Shown: in pieces, positions 1-7,096 of the stretch
How the letters are laid out: each line of letters starts with the position of its first letter
Numbering within the stretch: position 1 is the stretch's first letter
Origin: AA29 sp041481445
Lineage (GTDB): Bacteria > Acidobacteriota > Vicinamibacteria > Fen-336
NCBI GenBank assembly: GCA_041481445.1
Contig: JBGPBV010000204.1
Span: forward strand, 1 to 10,019
Direction: 5' to 3'
Length of the DNA: 10,019 bases
Translations under genes and position numbers: made by a program
The notes under the pieces: model-generated
Seen by the model: the letters and a program-made list of their open reading frames with translations, nothing else
Database searches by the model: none
Told to the model about the DNA's origin: nothing

Positions 1-1
1 G

Positions 2-439
2 CTGGAGCAGGCTCTCGGTTCGGGCTCCGATTCCCTCGTCTACGTCGAGATCATCGCCTACCTGCTGACGTTGGTGGGCGACTGGGAGCGTGGCCAGGCC
101 TTGAGCCGCAGCGCCCGGGAGCGCAATCCCCATTGCCTGACCCAAGTGCTGTTCGGGATGTGGGCCGACGCCATCCGCCGGGGGGACGTCGAGCAGGCCT
201 ACCAGATCGCCCTCGAATACCGGGACCCCACGTTCTTCTGGCGGTCGGTGATGCGCGCCGCCTGCCTCGGCCTCCTGGGTCGTATCCCGGAGGCGAGGTC
301 CGAAGTGGCCGACCTCCTGTCCCGCAGGCCCGACTTCCCGGCCCGGGGCCGCGTTCTCATCGGCCGCTATATCAAGTTTCCAGAGACGATGGGCCCGATC
401 GTCGAGGGCCTGGCCAAGGCAGGACTTCCCCTGGCGTGA
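2..439 (+). CDS. TPR-type repeat protein, C-terminal part (5' end outside window)
   Basis: The frame is open from the window edge to a TGA at 437-439 and gives 145 residues with no stop, so the real start lies upstream; the internal TTG at 71 is not a credible start. The sequence is helical and repetitive: successive A-x-x-x-x-x-G-D/R blocks (GDWERGQALSRSARERNP, RRGDVEQAYQIALEY, LLGRIPEARSEVADLLSRRPDF) have the spacing and the small or aromatic positions of tetratricopeptide repeats. The ending, with FPETM then EGLAKAGLP, resembles the last residues of multi-domain bacterial regulators that carry a cyclase, kinase or winged-helix domain in front of a TPR array. That family assignment is inference, because the N-terminal output domain is not visible. 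The repeats would serve protein-protein contacts. It converges on the TonB receptor with a 31-nt gap. Confidence 0.7.
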   Translation: MEQALGSGSDSLVYVEIIAYLLTLVGDWERGQALSRSARERNPHCLTQVLFGMWADAIRRGDVEQAYQIALEYRDPTFFWRSVMRAACLGLLGRIPEARSEVADLLSRRPDFPARGRVLIGRYIKFPETMGPIVEGLAKAGLPLA

Positions 440-470
440 GCGGGCGGCTCCGCTGCGGCCGCGCCGCCGG

Positions 471-3446
471 TCAGAAGCTCAGCCGGGCCGCGACCTGCAC
501 CTGTCGGGGCGGGTAGGCCTTGACGTACCGGCCGTACGTCACGCGGCCGGCGGCATCCGTCTGGGGATGGTCCGGGAAGGCGCCCGTGCCGAAGACGTTG
601 TTCACGTCGCTGTAGTTCACGCGATCGAGGAGGTTGAATGCCTCCACCAGCACCTCCAGCCCCACCCCGCGCGAGAGCCCGAAGCGTCGGGACAGGCGTG
701 CGTCGACGGTGGCGGTGGTGGCCATCCGCTCGTCGTTTCGGCCCACCCGGCCCGCCGGATCCGAGGGGTCGCGGCGGGCGCGGTCGTTCGCGGCGACGCC
801 GTCGCCGTTCGAATCCACGCCGGACAGCGCCGTGTACGGCCGCGCGGAGCCCACGGTGACGATGCCGGAGAGGCGGAGGCGCCAGGGCAGCGCGGCCAGG
901 GCGCTCAGGACGAACCGGTGCCGCTGGTCCACCGCGGAGGGGCCGCGGAAGGCGTCGGGCGCGAAGCCGCGCGGCAGGCCCGCGGGATCGGCGGGGTCGC
1001 GGCCCAGCCCGGCGTCTTCGGCCACGTTCGACTGCCCGAACATGTCGCTGCCCGTGTCCTCGGCCTTCGACAGCGTGTAGGAGACCACGCCCTCGAAGGC
1101 CTGGCCCACCCGCTTGCGCAGGGAAACGGCCAGGCCGCGGTAGGAGCTCTCCCCGTAGTTGGTGAACTGGTTGACCGACGCCGACGTCCCCGGTTGGCCG
1201 GCGACGTCGTTGGGCCGGCGCCCGGGGCCGAGCGCGGGCAGGAGCGGGTTGTAGTCCACGACTCCGATCTGGTCCTCGCCCCACACGGCGATGAGGTCGA
1301 GCGTCAGGTGGAAGTCACGGCCCAGCTCCTGAGTGACGCCGGCCGAGAGCTGGGTCGAGTGGGGGGCGCGGAAGCCGGGCCCGGCCACCTGCACCAGGCT
1401 CGGATAGGCGGAAGACGGCTCGGGCAGGCGGTGGCCCGGGTCGCGCCAGGCCTGGGCCGAAAGGGGAAGACGAGCCTGCAGGAGCCGGAGCTGCTGCCCG
1501 TCGAAGATCTCCGTGGCCGCGGCCACCGCGAGGAGGGGGTCCTCGTGGAACACACCGAAGGCGGCCCGCAGCGACGTGCGGCCGCGACCGGTAGGGTCGA
1601 ACGACAGGGCCAGCCTCGGCGCCAGGTTGCCGCGGGCGGGGACCTCGTAAGCGAGGCTCGTACCCCCGGGCGCCGAGACCTGCAGCGGCGAAAGGCCAAG
1701 GCGGTAACGCTGGTACCGCACGCCGGCGACCAGGTCCCATCGGGGCGAGAGCCGCCAGTGGTCCTGCCCGAAGAGCGAGAGCATCCGGAACGTCCCGTCG
1801 GCGGACGGGTCACCGTAACCCTGAACATAGATCGCGGGGAGACCCTGCTCGAAGGCCTCGAGGGCGGTCAAGGGACGCGGCACGAGGCCAGGCACCGCGG
1901 CGAGGGCGGTGAAGACGTAGCGGCCCCCGAAGTCCTGCGCCAGCGTCGCGTCCCACCAGCCGAGATCGACGTCGAAACCGGCCTTGAGGGTGTGGCCCCC
2001 CCGGGTCCGGGTGAGGGTCTCGCCCAGCTGCAGGTCGAGATTGGCGCGGTCCTGGGGCGTGTTGTTCTGCCGGCCCGCCACGGCCAGGCCGGACAACGTG
2101 ACCTCGGGCCCGCCCTGGTCGCCGTCCTGGCAGGGACCGCCGCAGCGCGGATCGAGGCCGCGGATCCGCTGGTCGCCCCGAACGACCTGGAGCCTCGCCT
2201 CGCTCAGCCAGCCGGAGGCGAAGACGTCGGTCTTCGCGAGAGCCAGACCCCAGTCGTCGCGGCGTTGGACGGCGCCGTGGCTGCGGGCCACGATCCCGCC
2301 GAACGGCTCGACGTTCTCGTTCCGGCGCCGCGAGAGGTGCGCCCGGAAGAGCAGGCGGTGGTCGGGAGACGAATAGTGCTCGAGCTTGAGGAGGGTGCTC
2401 TCCGTCCTCACCGCGTAGGGGGCGGGCCCGAGCTCGACCGGAAACCCCGCGTCGCCGAGCGCGGCCGCCACCCCCGGATCGATGGTGACGAAGTTGCTGG
2501 CGTCCGTGGCCAGCCGCTCGTAGGAGAGGAAGAAGAACGTACGGTCCTTTCGAAGAGGTCCGCCGAGGGTGGCCCCCCACTGGTTCTGGCTGAAGGGTGC
2601 CTTCGGCGCGTCGATGGGGCGGCCGAAGACGTCGAACTCCTCGAAGTGCTCCTTCGCGTTCAACCGGTCGTCGCGGAGGAACAGGTACGCGCCGCCGTGC
2701 AGCGCGTTGGTCCCGCTCGCCGTGACCGTGTTCACGGTGCCTCCGGAGGCGTGCCCGAACTCGGCGGGAGCGGAGGCGGCGAGGACCTGGAACTCGCGGA
2801 CGGCGTCCTGGCTGAAGCTCGCGGCCAGCCCCCCCGCGAAGACCTCGTCGTTGTCGAAGCCGTCCACCATGACGTGGTTCGACCGGGCGCGCTGGCCGGC
2901 GAACGACAACCCGGACGAGACGGTCGGCCCCGTGGGCGGCGTCCGCTCCGCCACCACTCCGGGCGTCAGCAACGTGAAGGAGACGTAATCGCGCCCGTTG
3001 GTGGGGAGCCCCTCGATGGCACGCGCTCCCACGACGGCCGAGACCGCGCCTCCGGCCACGCCGTCTACGTCCCCCTCGCGCTTCGCGGAGACGGTGTCCG
3101 CGAAGGCCAGGGCGAGAGTGACGTCCACCACCAGGACCTGCCCGATCGCGGGGGTGAGGTCGGCCCGGACCAGGGGCTGATAGCCGTCGTGCTCGACGCG
3201 CAGTTGATACGATCCGAGCGGGAGCGCGGCCATCATGTACCGGCCGTCGGGACCGGTGGCGGCCGTCCGGGCGAAGCCCCGGCTCTCCTCGGCGAGCTCC
3301 ACCCTGGTGCCTCCGAGAGGCTGCCCGGCCTGGTTTCGCACCGTCCCCTCGACGGCGGCCCCGGTGAGGCCGGTCTGGGCGTCCAGCCGGGTGGCCAGGA
3401 AGAACAGGAGCAGGCCAGACAGGCCCGCGTGCCTCGGCGGTCGCAT
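471..3446 (-). CDS. Oar-like TonB-dependent outer-membrane receptor
   Basis: A 991-residue protein. Residues 1-23 form a signal peptide (basic MRPPRH, a Leu/Phe-rich core, cleavage probably after DAQ). Residues ~29-113 are a carboxypeptidase-regulatory-like beta domain (GTVRNQAGQPLGG, TGPDGRY, GSYQLRVEHDGYQ). DTVSA at 117-121 is a possible TonB box. The plug (~125-250) has LPTNGRDY, VMVDGFDND at 192-200 and the typical GGTVNTVTASGTN. The rest is a long beta-barrel. It includes a DSNGDG calcium-loop-like motif at 878-883 and ends in a C-terminal Phe (ARLSF), as expected for a BAM-inserted barrel. The length matches Oar-like receptors, which are expanded in Acidobacteriota. The ligand cannot be predicted; the family is often linked to large substrates such as glycans or peptides. 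No clear Shine-Dalgarno precedes the ATG, but the signal peptide fixes the start well. It is divergent from the ion-channel gene. Confidence 0.94.
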   Translation of the reverse strand: MRPPRHAGLSGLLLFFLATRLDAQTGLTGAAVEGTVRNQAGQPLGGTRVELAEESRGFARTAATGPDGRYMMAALPLGSYQLRVEHDGYQPLVRADLTPAIGQVLVVDVTLALAFADTVSAKREGDVDGVAGGAVSAVVGARAIEGLPTNGRDYVSFTLLTPGVVAERTPPTGPTVSSGLSFAGQRARSNHVMVDGFDNDEVFAGGLAASFSQDAVREFQVLAASAPAEFGHASGGTVNTVTASGTNALHGGAYLFLRDDRLNAKEHFEEFDVFGRPIDAPKAPFSQNQWGATLGGPLRKDRTFFFLSYERLATDASNFVTIDPGVAAALGDAGFPVELGPAPYAVRTESTLLKLEHYSSPDHRLLFRAHLSRRRNENVEPFGGIVARSHGAVQRRDDWGLALAKTDVFASGWLSEARLQVVRGDQRIRGLDPRCGGPCQDGDQGGPEVTLSGLAVAGRQNNTPQDRANLDLQLGETLTRTRGGHTLKAGFDVDLGWWDATLAQDFGGRYVFTALAAVPGLVPRPLTALEAFEQGLPAIYVQGYGDPSADGTFRMLSLFGQDHWRLSPRWDLVAGVRYQRYRLGLSPLQVSAPGGTSLAYEVPARGNLAPRLALSFDPTGRGRTSLRAAFGVFHEDPLLAVAAATEIFDGQQLRLLQARLPLSAQAWRDPGHRLPEPSSAYPSLVQVAGPGFRAPHSTQLSAGVTQELGRDFHLTLDLIAVWGEDQIGVVDYNPLLPALGPGRRPNDVAGQPGTSASVNQFTNYGESSYRGLAVSLRKRVGQAFEGVVSYTLSKAEDTGSDMFGQSNVAEDAGLGRDPADPAGLPRGFAPDAFRGPSAVDQRHRFVLSALAALPWRLRLSGIVTVGSARPYTALSGVDSNGDGVAANDRARRDPSDPAGRVGRNDERMATTATVDARLSRRFGLSRGVGLEVLVEAFNLLDRVNYSDVNNVFGTGAFPDHPQTDAAGRVTYGRYVKAYPPRQVQVAARLSF

Positions 3447-3607
3447 GAAGCGGGATCGTACACCCGCAACCCCTACGCGAACGGCCCGGGGCCACGCGGC
3501 GGATCAGCGTCGGAGGAGCAGGACGGACAGCAGTTTCCGGATAGAGTGCCTCCCGGGCCACGCCGCTCGACTCTGCTCGCCACGCGAGGGGGAGGAAGGA
3601 GGACGTC
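3447..3607. promoter_or_regulatory. Divergent intergenic region, receptor and ion channel
   Basis: These 161 nt separate the starts of two genes that read away from each other, so both promoters should lie here. On the minus strand TACGAT (3455-3460) lies 8 nt before the receptor ATG and would give a near-leaderless mRNA. On the plus strand the only AT-richer patch is TTTCCGGATAGAGT (3534-3547), which could hold a -10 element. Neither has a convincing -35 partner, and I see no clear operator dyad. Shared regulation of the two genes is possible but unproven. Confidence 0.4.
3596..3602 (+). promoter_or_regulatory. Strong ribosome binding site of the ion-channel gene
   Basis: AAGGAGG lies 5 nt before the ATG at 3608 and is embedded in the purine run GGGGGAGGAAGGAGG. 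It is close to the full anti-Shine-Dalgarno complement and fixes the start of the channel gene. The divergent receptor has no comparable site. Confidence 0.85.
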
Positions 3608-4717
3608 ATGTCGGAGCGCACGGACGTGAGGACGCTCGCGCTGGCCGCGTGCGTTCCCCTCCTGCTCGGGGCCGGAGTCCGCCCGTCGTCGGCGGAAGCC
3701 TTGGCGCCCGACGTCGTGAGCCTTCTCGAGCGGGAGGTCGTGACACGTGGGGGGGCGCCATGCCCCGATCCAGGCGCCTACTCCCTCACGCGTCCGGACC
3801 CCGCGGGGGGGCCGACCGTGGTCGGGGTGGGCCTCTTCTTCCAGGACCTGGCCTCCCTCAGCGACGTCGATCAGACCCTGGACGCCGACATCTACGTCAT
3901 GGAGCGTTGGCGTGACCCGCGCCTGGCGGATCCCGCCCGAGGGGAGGCCTCCGCCGAATGCCCACCGCCGGAGGGCCGCTTGTGGATGCCGGCCCTGGAG
4001 CCGGAGAGCCTGCGGGGACGGCAGGCGTTCTACCCGGCCCGGTTCCTCGTGGATGGCGCGGGAGTGGTGACCTTCGGGCGCCGTCTCTGGGTGAAGCTCT
4101 CCTACCCGCTGGACTTCCGCGACTTCCCCCTCGACCGGCATCGCTGGATCGTCACCCTGTGGCCCGTCCTGTCCCGTGCCGACGAGATGGTGTTCCATCC
4201 GCTCCGGCGGGCGACGGGAATGAACGATCACCTGTCGCTCCAGGGCTGGCGGGTCGGCGCGCCGCGGGCCGCCGCGAGCACGGCGTCCCGGGTCGCGCGG
4301 GCCGGGACGTTCGCCCGCTTCGACGTCGAGCTGGACCTGGTGCGCGATTGGAGCTACCACGCCTGGAAGCTCGGCCTGCCCCTGACCCTGATCGTCCTGA
4401 TGGCCTACGGCGTCTACTTCATCCCCGCCTCCGCGGTGGCCCAGCAGATCGGCCTGGGGATGACGTCCATGCTGACCCTGATCGCCTACATGCTGACCCT
4501 CGGCAGCACCCTGCCCCGCATCTCCTACCTGACGCGGGCGGATCGCTTCTTCGTCGGCTCGGCCGCCCTCGTCTTCCTCGGCCTGGTGAAGGCGCTGTCG
4601 ACCACGGTGCTCGCCCAGAGCCCCAACGCGCATCTGGTCCAGCGGGCGGACAGATGGGGCCGGCGGATCTATCCGATCGCGATGCTCGCGAACTTCGTGC
4701 TCGCGTTTCTCGCCTAG
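3608..4717 (+). CDS. Prokaryotic pentameric ligand-gated ion channel (Cys-loop receptor superfamily)
   Basis: A 369-residue membrane protein of the GLIC/ELIC type. Residues 1 to ~29 are a signal peptide. The extracellular beta-sandwich (~30-248) carries superfamily landmarks: DADIYVMERWRDPRL (92-106, the W-x-D-x-RL segment), LWMP (125-128, loop A W-x-P) and LDFRDFPLDRH (168-178, the Cys-loop core F-P-x-D without its flanking cysteines, as in bacterial members). M1 begins after RDWSYHAWK and contains P258. M2 is ~279-300 and is followed by LPRISYLT, the conserved M2-M3 loop. M3 is ~312-333, then a short ~20-residue cytoplasmic linker, and M4 runs to the end (~353-369). Aligning on the LP after M2 gives 2' Gly282, 6' Thr286, 9' Leu289, 13' Ala293 and 16' Leu296, with Ala/Gln/Gln at -2'/-1'/0'. 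No acidic selectivity ring is present. C52 and C118 are the only extracellular cysteines. The protein should sit in the inner membrane with its binding domain in the periplasm; the ligand is unknown. Confidence 0.93.
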   Translation: MSERTDVRTLALAACVPLLLGAGVRPSSAEALAPDVVSLLEREVVTRGGAPCPDPGAYSLTRPDPAGGPTVVGVGLFFQDLASLSDVDQTLDADIYVMERWRDPRLADPARGEASAECPPPEGRLWMPALEPESLRGRQAFYPARFLVDGAGVVTFGRRLWVKLSYPLDFRDFPLDRHRWIVTLWPVLSRADEMVFHPLRRATGMNDHLSLQGWRVGAPRAAASTASRVARAGTFARFDVELDLVRDWSYHAWKLGLPLTLIVLMAYGVYFIPASAVAQQIGLGMTSMLTLIAYMLTLGSTLPRISYLTRADRFFVGSAALVFLGLVKALSTTVLAQSPNAHLVQRADRWGRRIYPIAMLANFVLAFLA

Positions 4718-7084
4718 TCAGTAGGGCCACACCCAGTCGGTGATCTCGGCGCGATCGGTGCCGTTCTTCCGCGCGTAGTCGAGGTGGCCGACGATGGCGT
4801 CCTTCATCTCCTCCTTGAGCTGGGCGGCGCGCGCGGCCAGGCCGGGCACGCGGTCGACGACGTCGATCACGAGATCGAAGCGGTCGATCTGGTTGAGGAT
4901 CGCGAGCTCGAGCGGCGTGTTGATGTTGCCCTTCTCCTTGTAGCCGCGTACGTGCATGTTCTCGTGGTTGGTGAAGCGGTAGGCCAGCTTGTGGATGAGC
5001 CACGGGTAGCCGTGGAAGTTGAAGATCACCGGCTTGTCCGTGGTGAACAGGCTGTCGAACTCGGGCCCGGTCAGGCCGTGCGGGTGCTCGGTGGCCGGCC
5101 GCATCTTGTAGAGGTCCACCACGTTCACGAAGCGGACCTTCAGCTCGGGCAGCCGCTCGCGCAGGATGGCCACCGCGGCCAGGGCCTCGACCGTCGGCAC
5201 GTCGCCGCAGGAGGCCATCACCACGTCCGGGACCTTGCCCTCGTCGTTGCTGGCGCGGCGCCAGATGCCGAGGCCCTTGGCGCAGTGCACGATCGCCTCG
5301 TCGATGGTGGTGAACTGCATGTGGTTCTGCTTGTCGGCCACGATCACGTTGACGTAGTCGGTGGAGCGCAGGCAGTGGTCGGCCACCGCGAGCAGGCAGT
5401 TGGCGTCGGCGGGGAGGTAGATGCGGGTGACGGACGGGCTCTTGTTGGTGACCACGTCGATGAAGCCGGGATCCTGGTGGGAGAAGCCGTTGTGGTCCTG
5501 GCGCCAGACCGTCGAGGAGAGGAGGATGTTCTCGGAGGCCACCGGGGCCCGCCACGGCACGTGGTTCTTCGAGATGTCGAGCCACTTGGCGTGCTGGTTG
5601 AACATCGAGTCGATGACGTGCGCGAAGGCCTCGTAGGTGTGGAAGAAGCCGTGGCGGCCGGTGAGCAGGTAACCCTCCAGCCAGCCGAGCAGGGTGTGCT
5701 CGGACAGCATCTCCATCACGCGACCGTCGCGCGCGAGCTCCCCGCCGTCGGCGTCCTCCGGAAGGAATTCCGCCATCCAGGTCTTCTTGGTGGCCTCGTA
5801 GAGCGCCTGCAGGCGATTGGAGGCCGTCTCGTCCGGCCCGAACACGCGGAAGCTGGACATGTTCCGGCGCATCACGTCGCGGAGGAACTCGCCCAGCGGC
5901 TTGGTGTTCTCGTGGTGGACGGCGCCGGCGGCGGGGACCTCGACCGCGTAGTCCCGGAAGTCCGGGAGGTCGAGCCCCTTGCGCAGCAGCCCGCCGTTGG
6001 CATGGAGATTGGCGCTCATCCTCCGCGTGCCCCGCGGGGCGAGCTCGCGCAGCTCGGGGCGGAGCCGGCCCTCCTTGTCGAATAGCTTCTCCGGCTCGTA
6101 GCTCTTGAGCCAGGTCTCGAGCAGCTCGAGGCTGGCGGGGTTCTCGCGCACGTCGGAGAAGGGCACCTGGTGGGAGCGCCACGAGCCTTCCGCCTTGTGG
6201 CCCTTGACCTCTTTCGGTCCCGTCCAGCCCTTGGGCGAGCGCAGCACGATCATCGGCCAGCGTGGGCGCTCCGCCTTGCCGGACGCGCGTGCCTCCTTCT
6301 GGATGGCCCGGATCTCGCCGATCGCCCGGTCCAGCGTGGCCGCCATGGCCTGATGCATCCGCGCGGGGTCGTCGCCTTCCACGAACAGCGGCGTGTAGCC
6401 GTAGCCGCGGAACAGGGCCTCGAGCTCCTCGTGCGAGATGCGGGCGAGGATCGTCGGGTTGGCGATCTTGTAGCCGTTGAGGTTCAGGACCGGCAGGACG
6501 GCGCCGTCGCGCACGGGGTTGAGGAACTTGTTCGAGTGCCAGGCGGTGGCCAGGGGTCCCGTCTCGGCCTCGCCGTCACCCACCACGCAGGCCACGATGA
6601 GCTCGGGGTTGTCGAAGGCCATGCCGTAGGCGTGGGACAGGCTGTAGCCGAGCTCGCCGCCCTCGTGGATGGAGCCGGGGGTCTCGGGGGTGACGTGGCT
6701 GCCGATGTGGCCCGGGAACGAGAACTGGTGGAAGAACTTGCGCATCCCCTCGGCGTCCTCGCTCTTGTCCGGGTAGACCTCGGAGTAGGTCCCCTCGAGG
6801 TAGGCGGGGCCGAGCACGCCGGGCGCGCCGTGGCCGGAGCCGGCGACGAAGACCACGTCGAGATCGTCGCGCTTGATCACGCGGTTGAGGTGCGTCCACA
6901 CGAAGGACAGCGCCGGGCTCGCCCCCCAGTGCCCGAGCAGGCGGTGCTTGACGTGATCCACGCGGAGCGGCTCGCGCAGCAGCGGGTTGTCGCGCAGGTA
7001 GATCATGCCGACGGCGAGGTAGTTGCAGGCCCTCCAGTACGCGTTCATCGATTCCAGCTCTTTGCTGGTCAGTGGCTCTGCCAT
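4718..7084 (-). CDS. xfp: Xylulose-5-phosphate/fructose-6-phosphate phosphoketolase
   Basis: A 788-residue cytosolic thiamine-diphosphate enzyme that converts xylulose-5-P (or fructose-6-P) and phosphate to acetyl-phosphate plus glyceraldehyde-3-P (or erythrose-4-P). Length and motifs are canonical. The N-terminal domain has GSGHGAPG (82-89), FPGHIGSHVTPETPGSIHEGGELG (123-146) and the ThDP/Mg motif GDGEAETGPLATAWHSNKF (169-187), with NLNGYKI after it. The middle domain has FGPDETASNRL (415-425), LEGYLLTGRHGFFHTYEAF (469-487) and HNGFSHQDPG (531-540). The C-terminal domain has the NFHGYPWLIHKL and NTPLEL segments. I chose the ATG at 7084 (MAEPLTSKE) over an in-frame TTG four codons upstream because GGAGG at 7090-7094 sits 5 nt before it and overlaps the TTG. 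It starts 12 nt after the glgX stop, so the two are almost certainly cotranscribed. Which substrate is preferred cannot be read from sequence alone. Confidence 0.97.
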   Translation of the reverse strand: MAEPLTSKELESMNAYWRACNYLAVGMIYLRDNPLLREPLRVDHVKHRLLGHWGASPALSFVWTHLNRVIKRDDLDVVFVAGSGHGAPGVLGPAYLEGTYSEVYPDKSEDAEGMRKFFHQFSFPGHIGSHVTPETPGSIHEGGELGYSLSHAYGMAFDNPELIVACVVGDGEAETGPLATAWHSNKFLNPVRDGAVLPVLNLNGYKIANPTILARISHEELEALFRGYGYTPLFVEGDDPARMHQAMAATLDRAIGEIRAIQKEARASGKAERPRWPMIVLRSPKGWTGPKEVKGHKAEGSWRSHQVPFSDVRENPASLELLETWLKSYEPEKLFDKEGRLRPELRELAPRGTRRMSANLHANGGLLRKGLDLPDFRDYAVEVPAAGAVHHENTKPLGEFLRDVMRRNMSSFRVFGPDETASNRLQALYEATKKTWMAEFLPEDADGGELARDGRVMEMLSEHTLLGWLEGYLLTGRHGFFHTYEAFAHVIDSMFNQHAKWLDISKNHVPWRAPVASENILLSSTVWRQDHNGFSHQDPGFIDVVTNKSPSVTRIYLPADANCLLAVADHCLRSTDYVNVIVADKQNHMQFTTIDEAIVHCAKGLGIWRRASNDEGKVPDVVMASCGDVPTVEALAAVAILRERLPELKVRFVNVVDLYKMRPATEHPHGLTGPEFDSLFTTDKPVIFNFHGYPWLIHKLAYRFTNHENMHVRGYKEKGNINTPLELAILNQIDRFDLVIDVVDRVPGLAARAAQLKEEMKDAIVGHLDYARKNGTDRAEITDWVWPY

Positions 7085-7089
7085 GGCCG

Positions 7090-7094
7090 CCTCC
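7090..7094 (-). promoter_or_regulatory. Ribosome binding site deciding the xfp start
   Basis: GGAGG on the minus strand lies 5 nt upstream of the ATG at 7084, inside the 12-nt gap after the glgX stop (7097-7099). It excludes the in-frame TTG at 7096 as the main start and suggests translational coupling with glgX. Confidence 0.8.
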
Positions 7095-7096
7095 AA

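Noticed and set aside
442..468. GGCGGC/GCCGCC stem in the 31-nt convergent gap between the TPR gene and the receptor gene
   Set aside because: It is only 6 bp with a 14-nt loop in very GC-rich DNA, with no U-tract on either side. It could aid termination but is not distinguishable from background.
521..541. Perfect 8-bp inverted repeat TGACGTAC-CGGCC-GTACGTCA
   Set aside because: It lies inside the conserved 3' coding part of the receptor and is explained by the codons for TYGRYV. A stem of this size is expected by chance about once in 10 kb, and there is no T-tract or intergenic context for a terminator or operator.
567..3629. A very long plus-strand open frame (about 1,020 codons) opposite the TonB receptor gene
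   Set aside because: The minus-strand frame gives a complete receptor with signal peptide, domains and a C-terminal Phe. The antisense translation is low-complexity Arg/Gly/Val/Glu-rich with no recognisable domain, as expected when GC-rich third positions remove stops from the complementary frame.
7094..7096. TTG start giving phosphoketolase four extra residues
   Set aside because: The TTG overlaps the GGAGG Shine-Dalgarno that is correctly spaced for the ATG at 7084, and the extra residues (MEAA) add nothing conserved.
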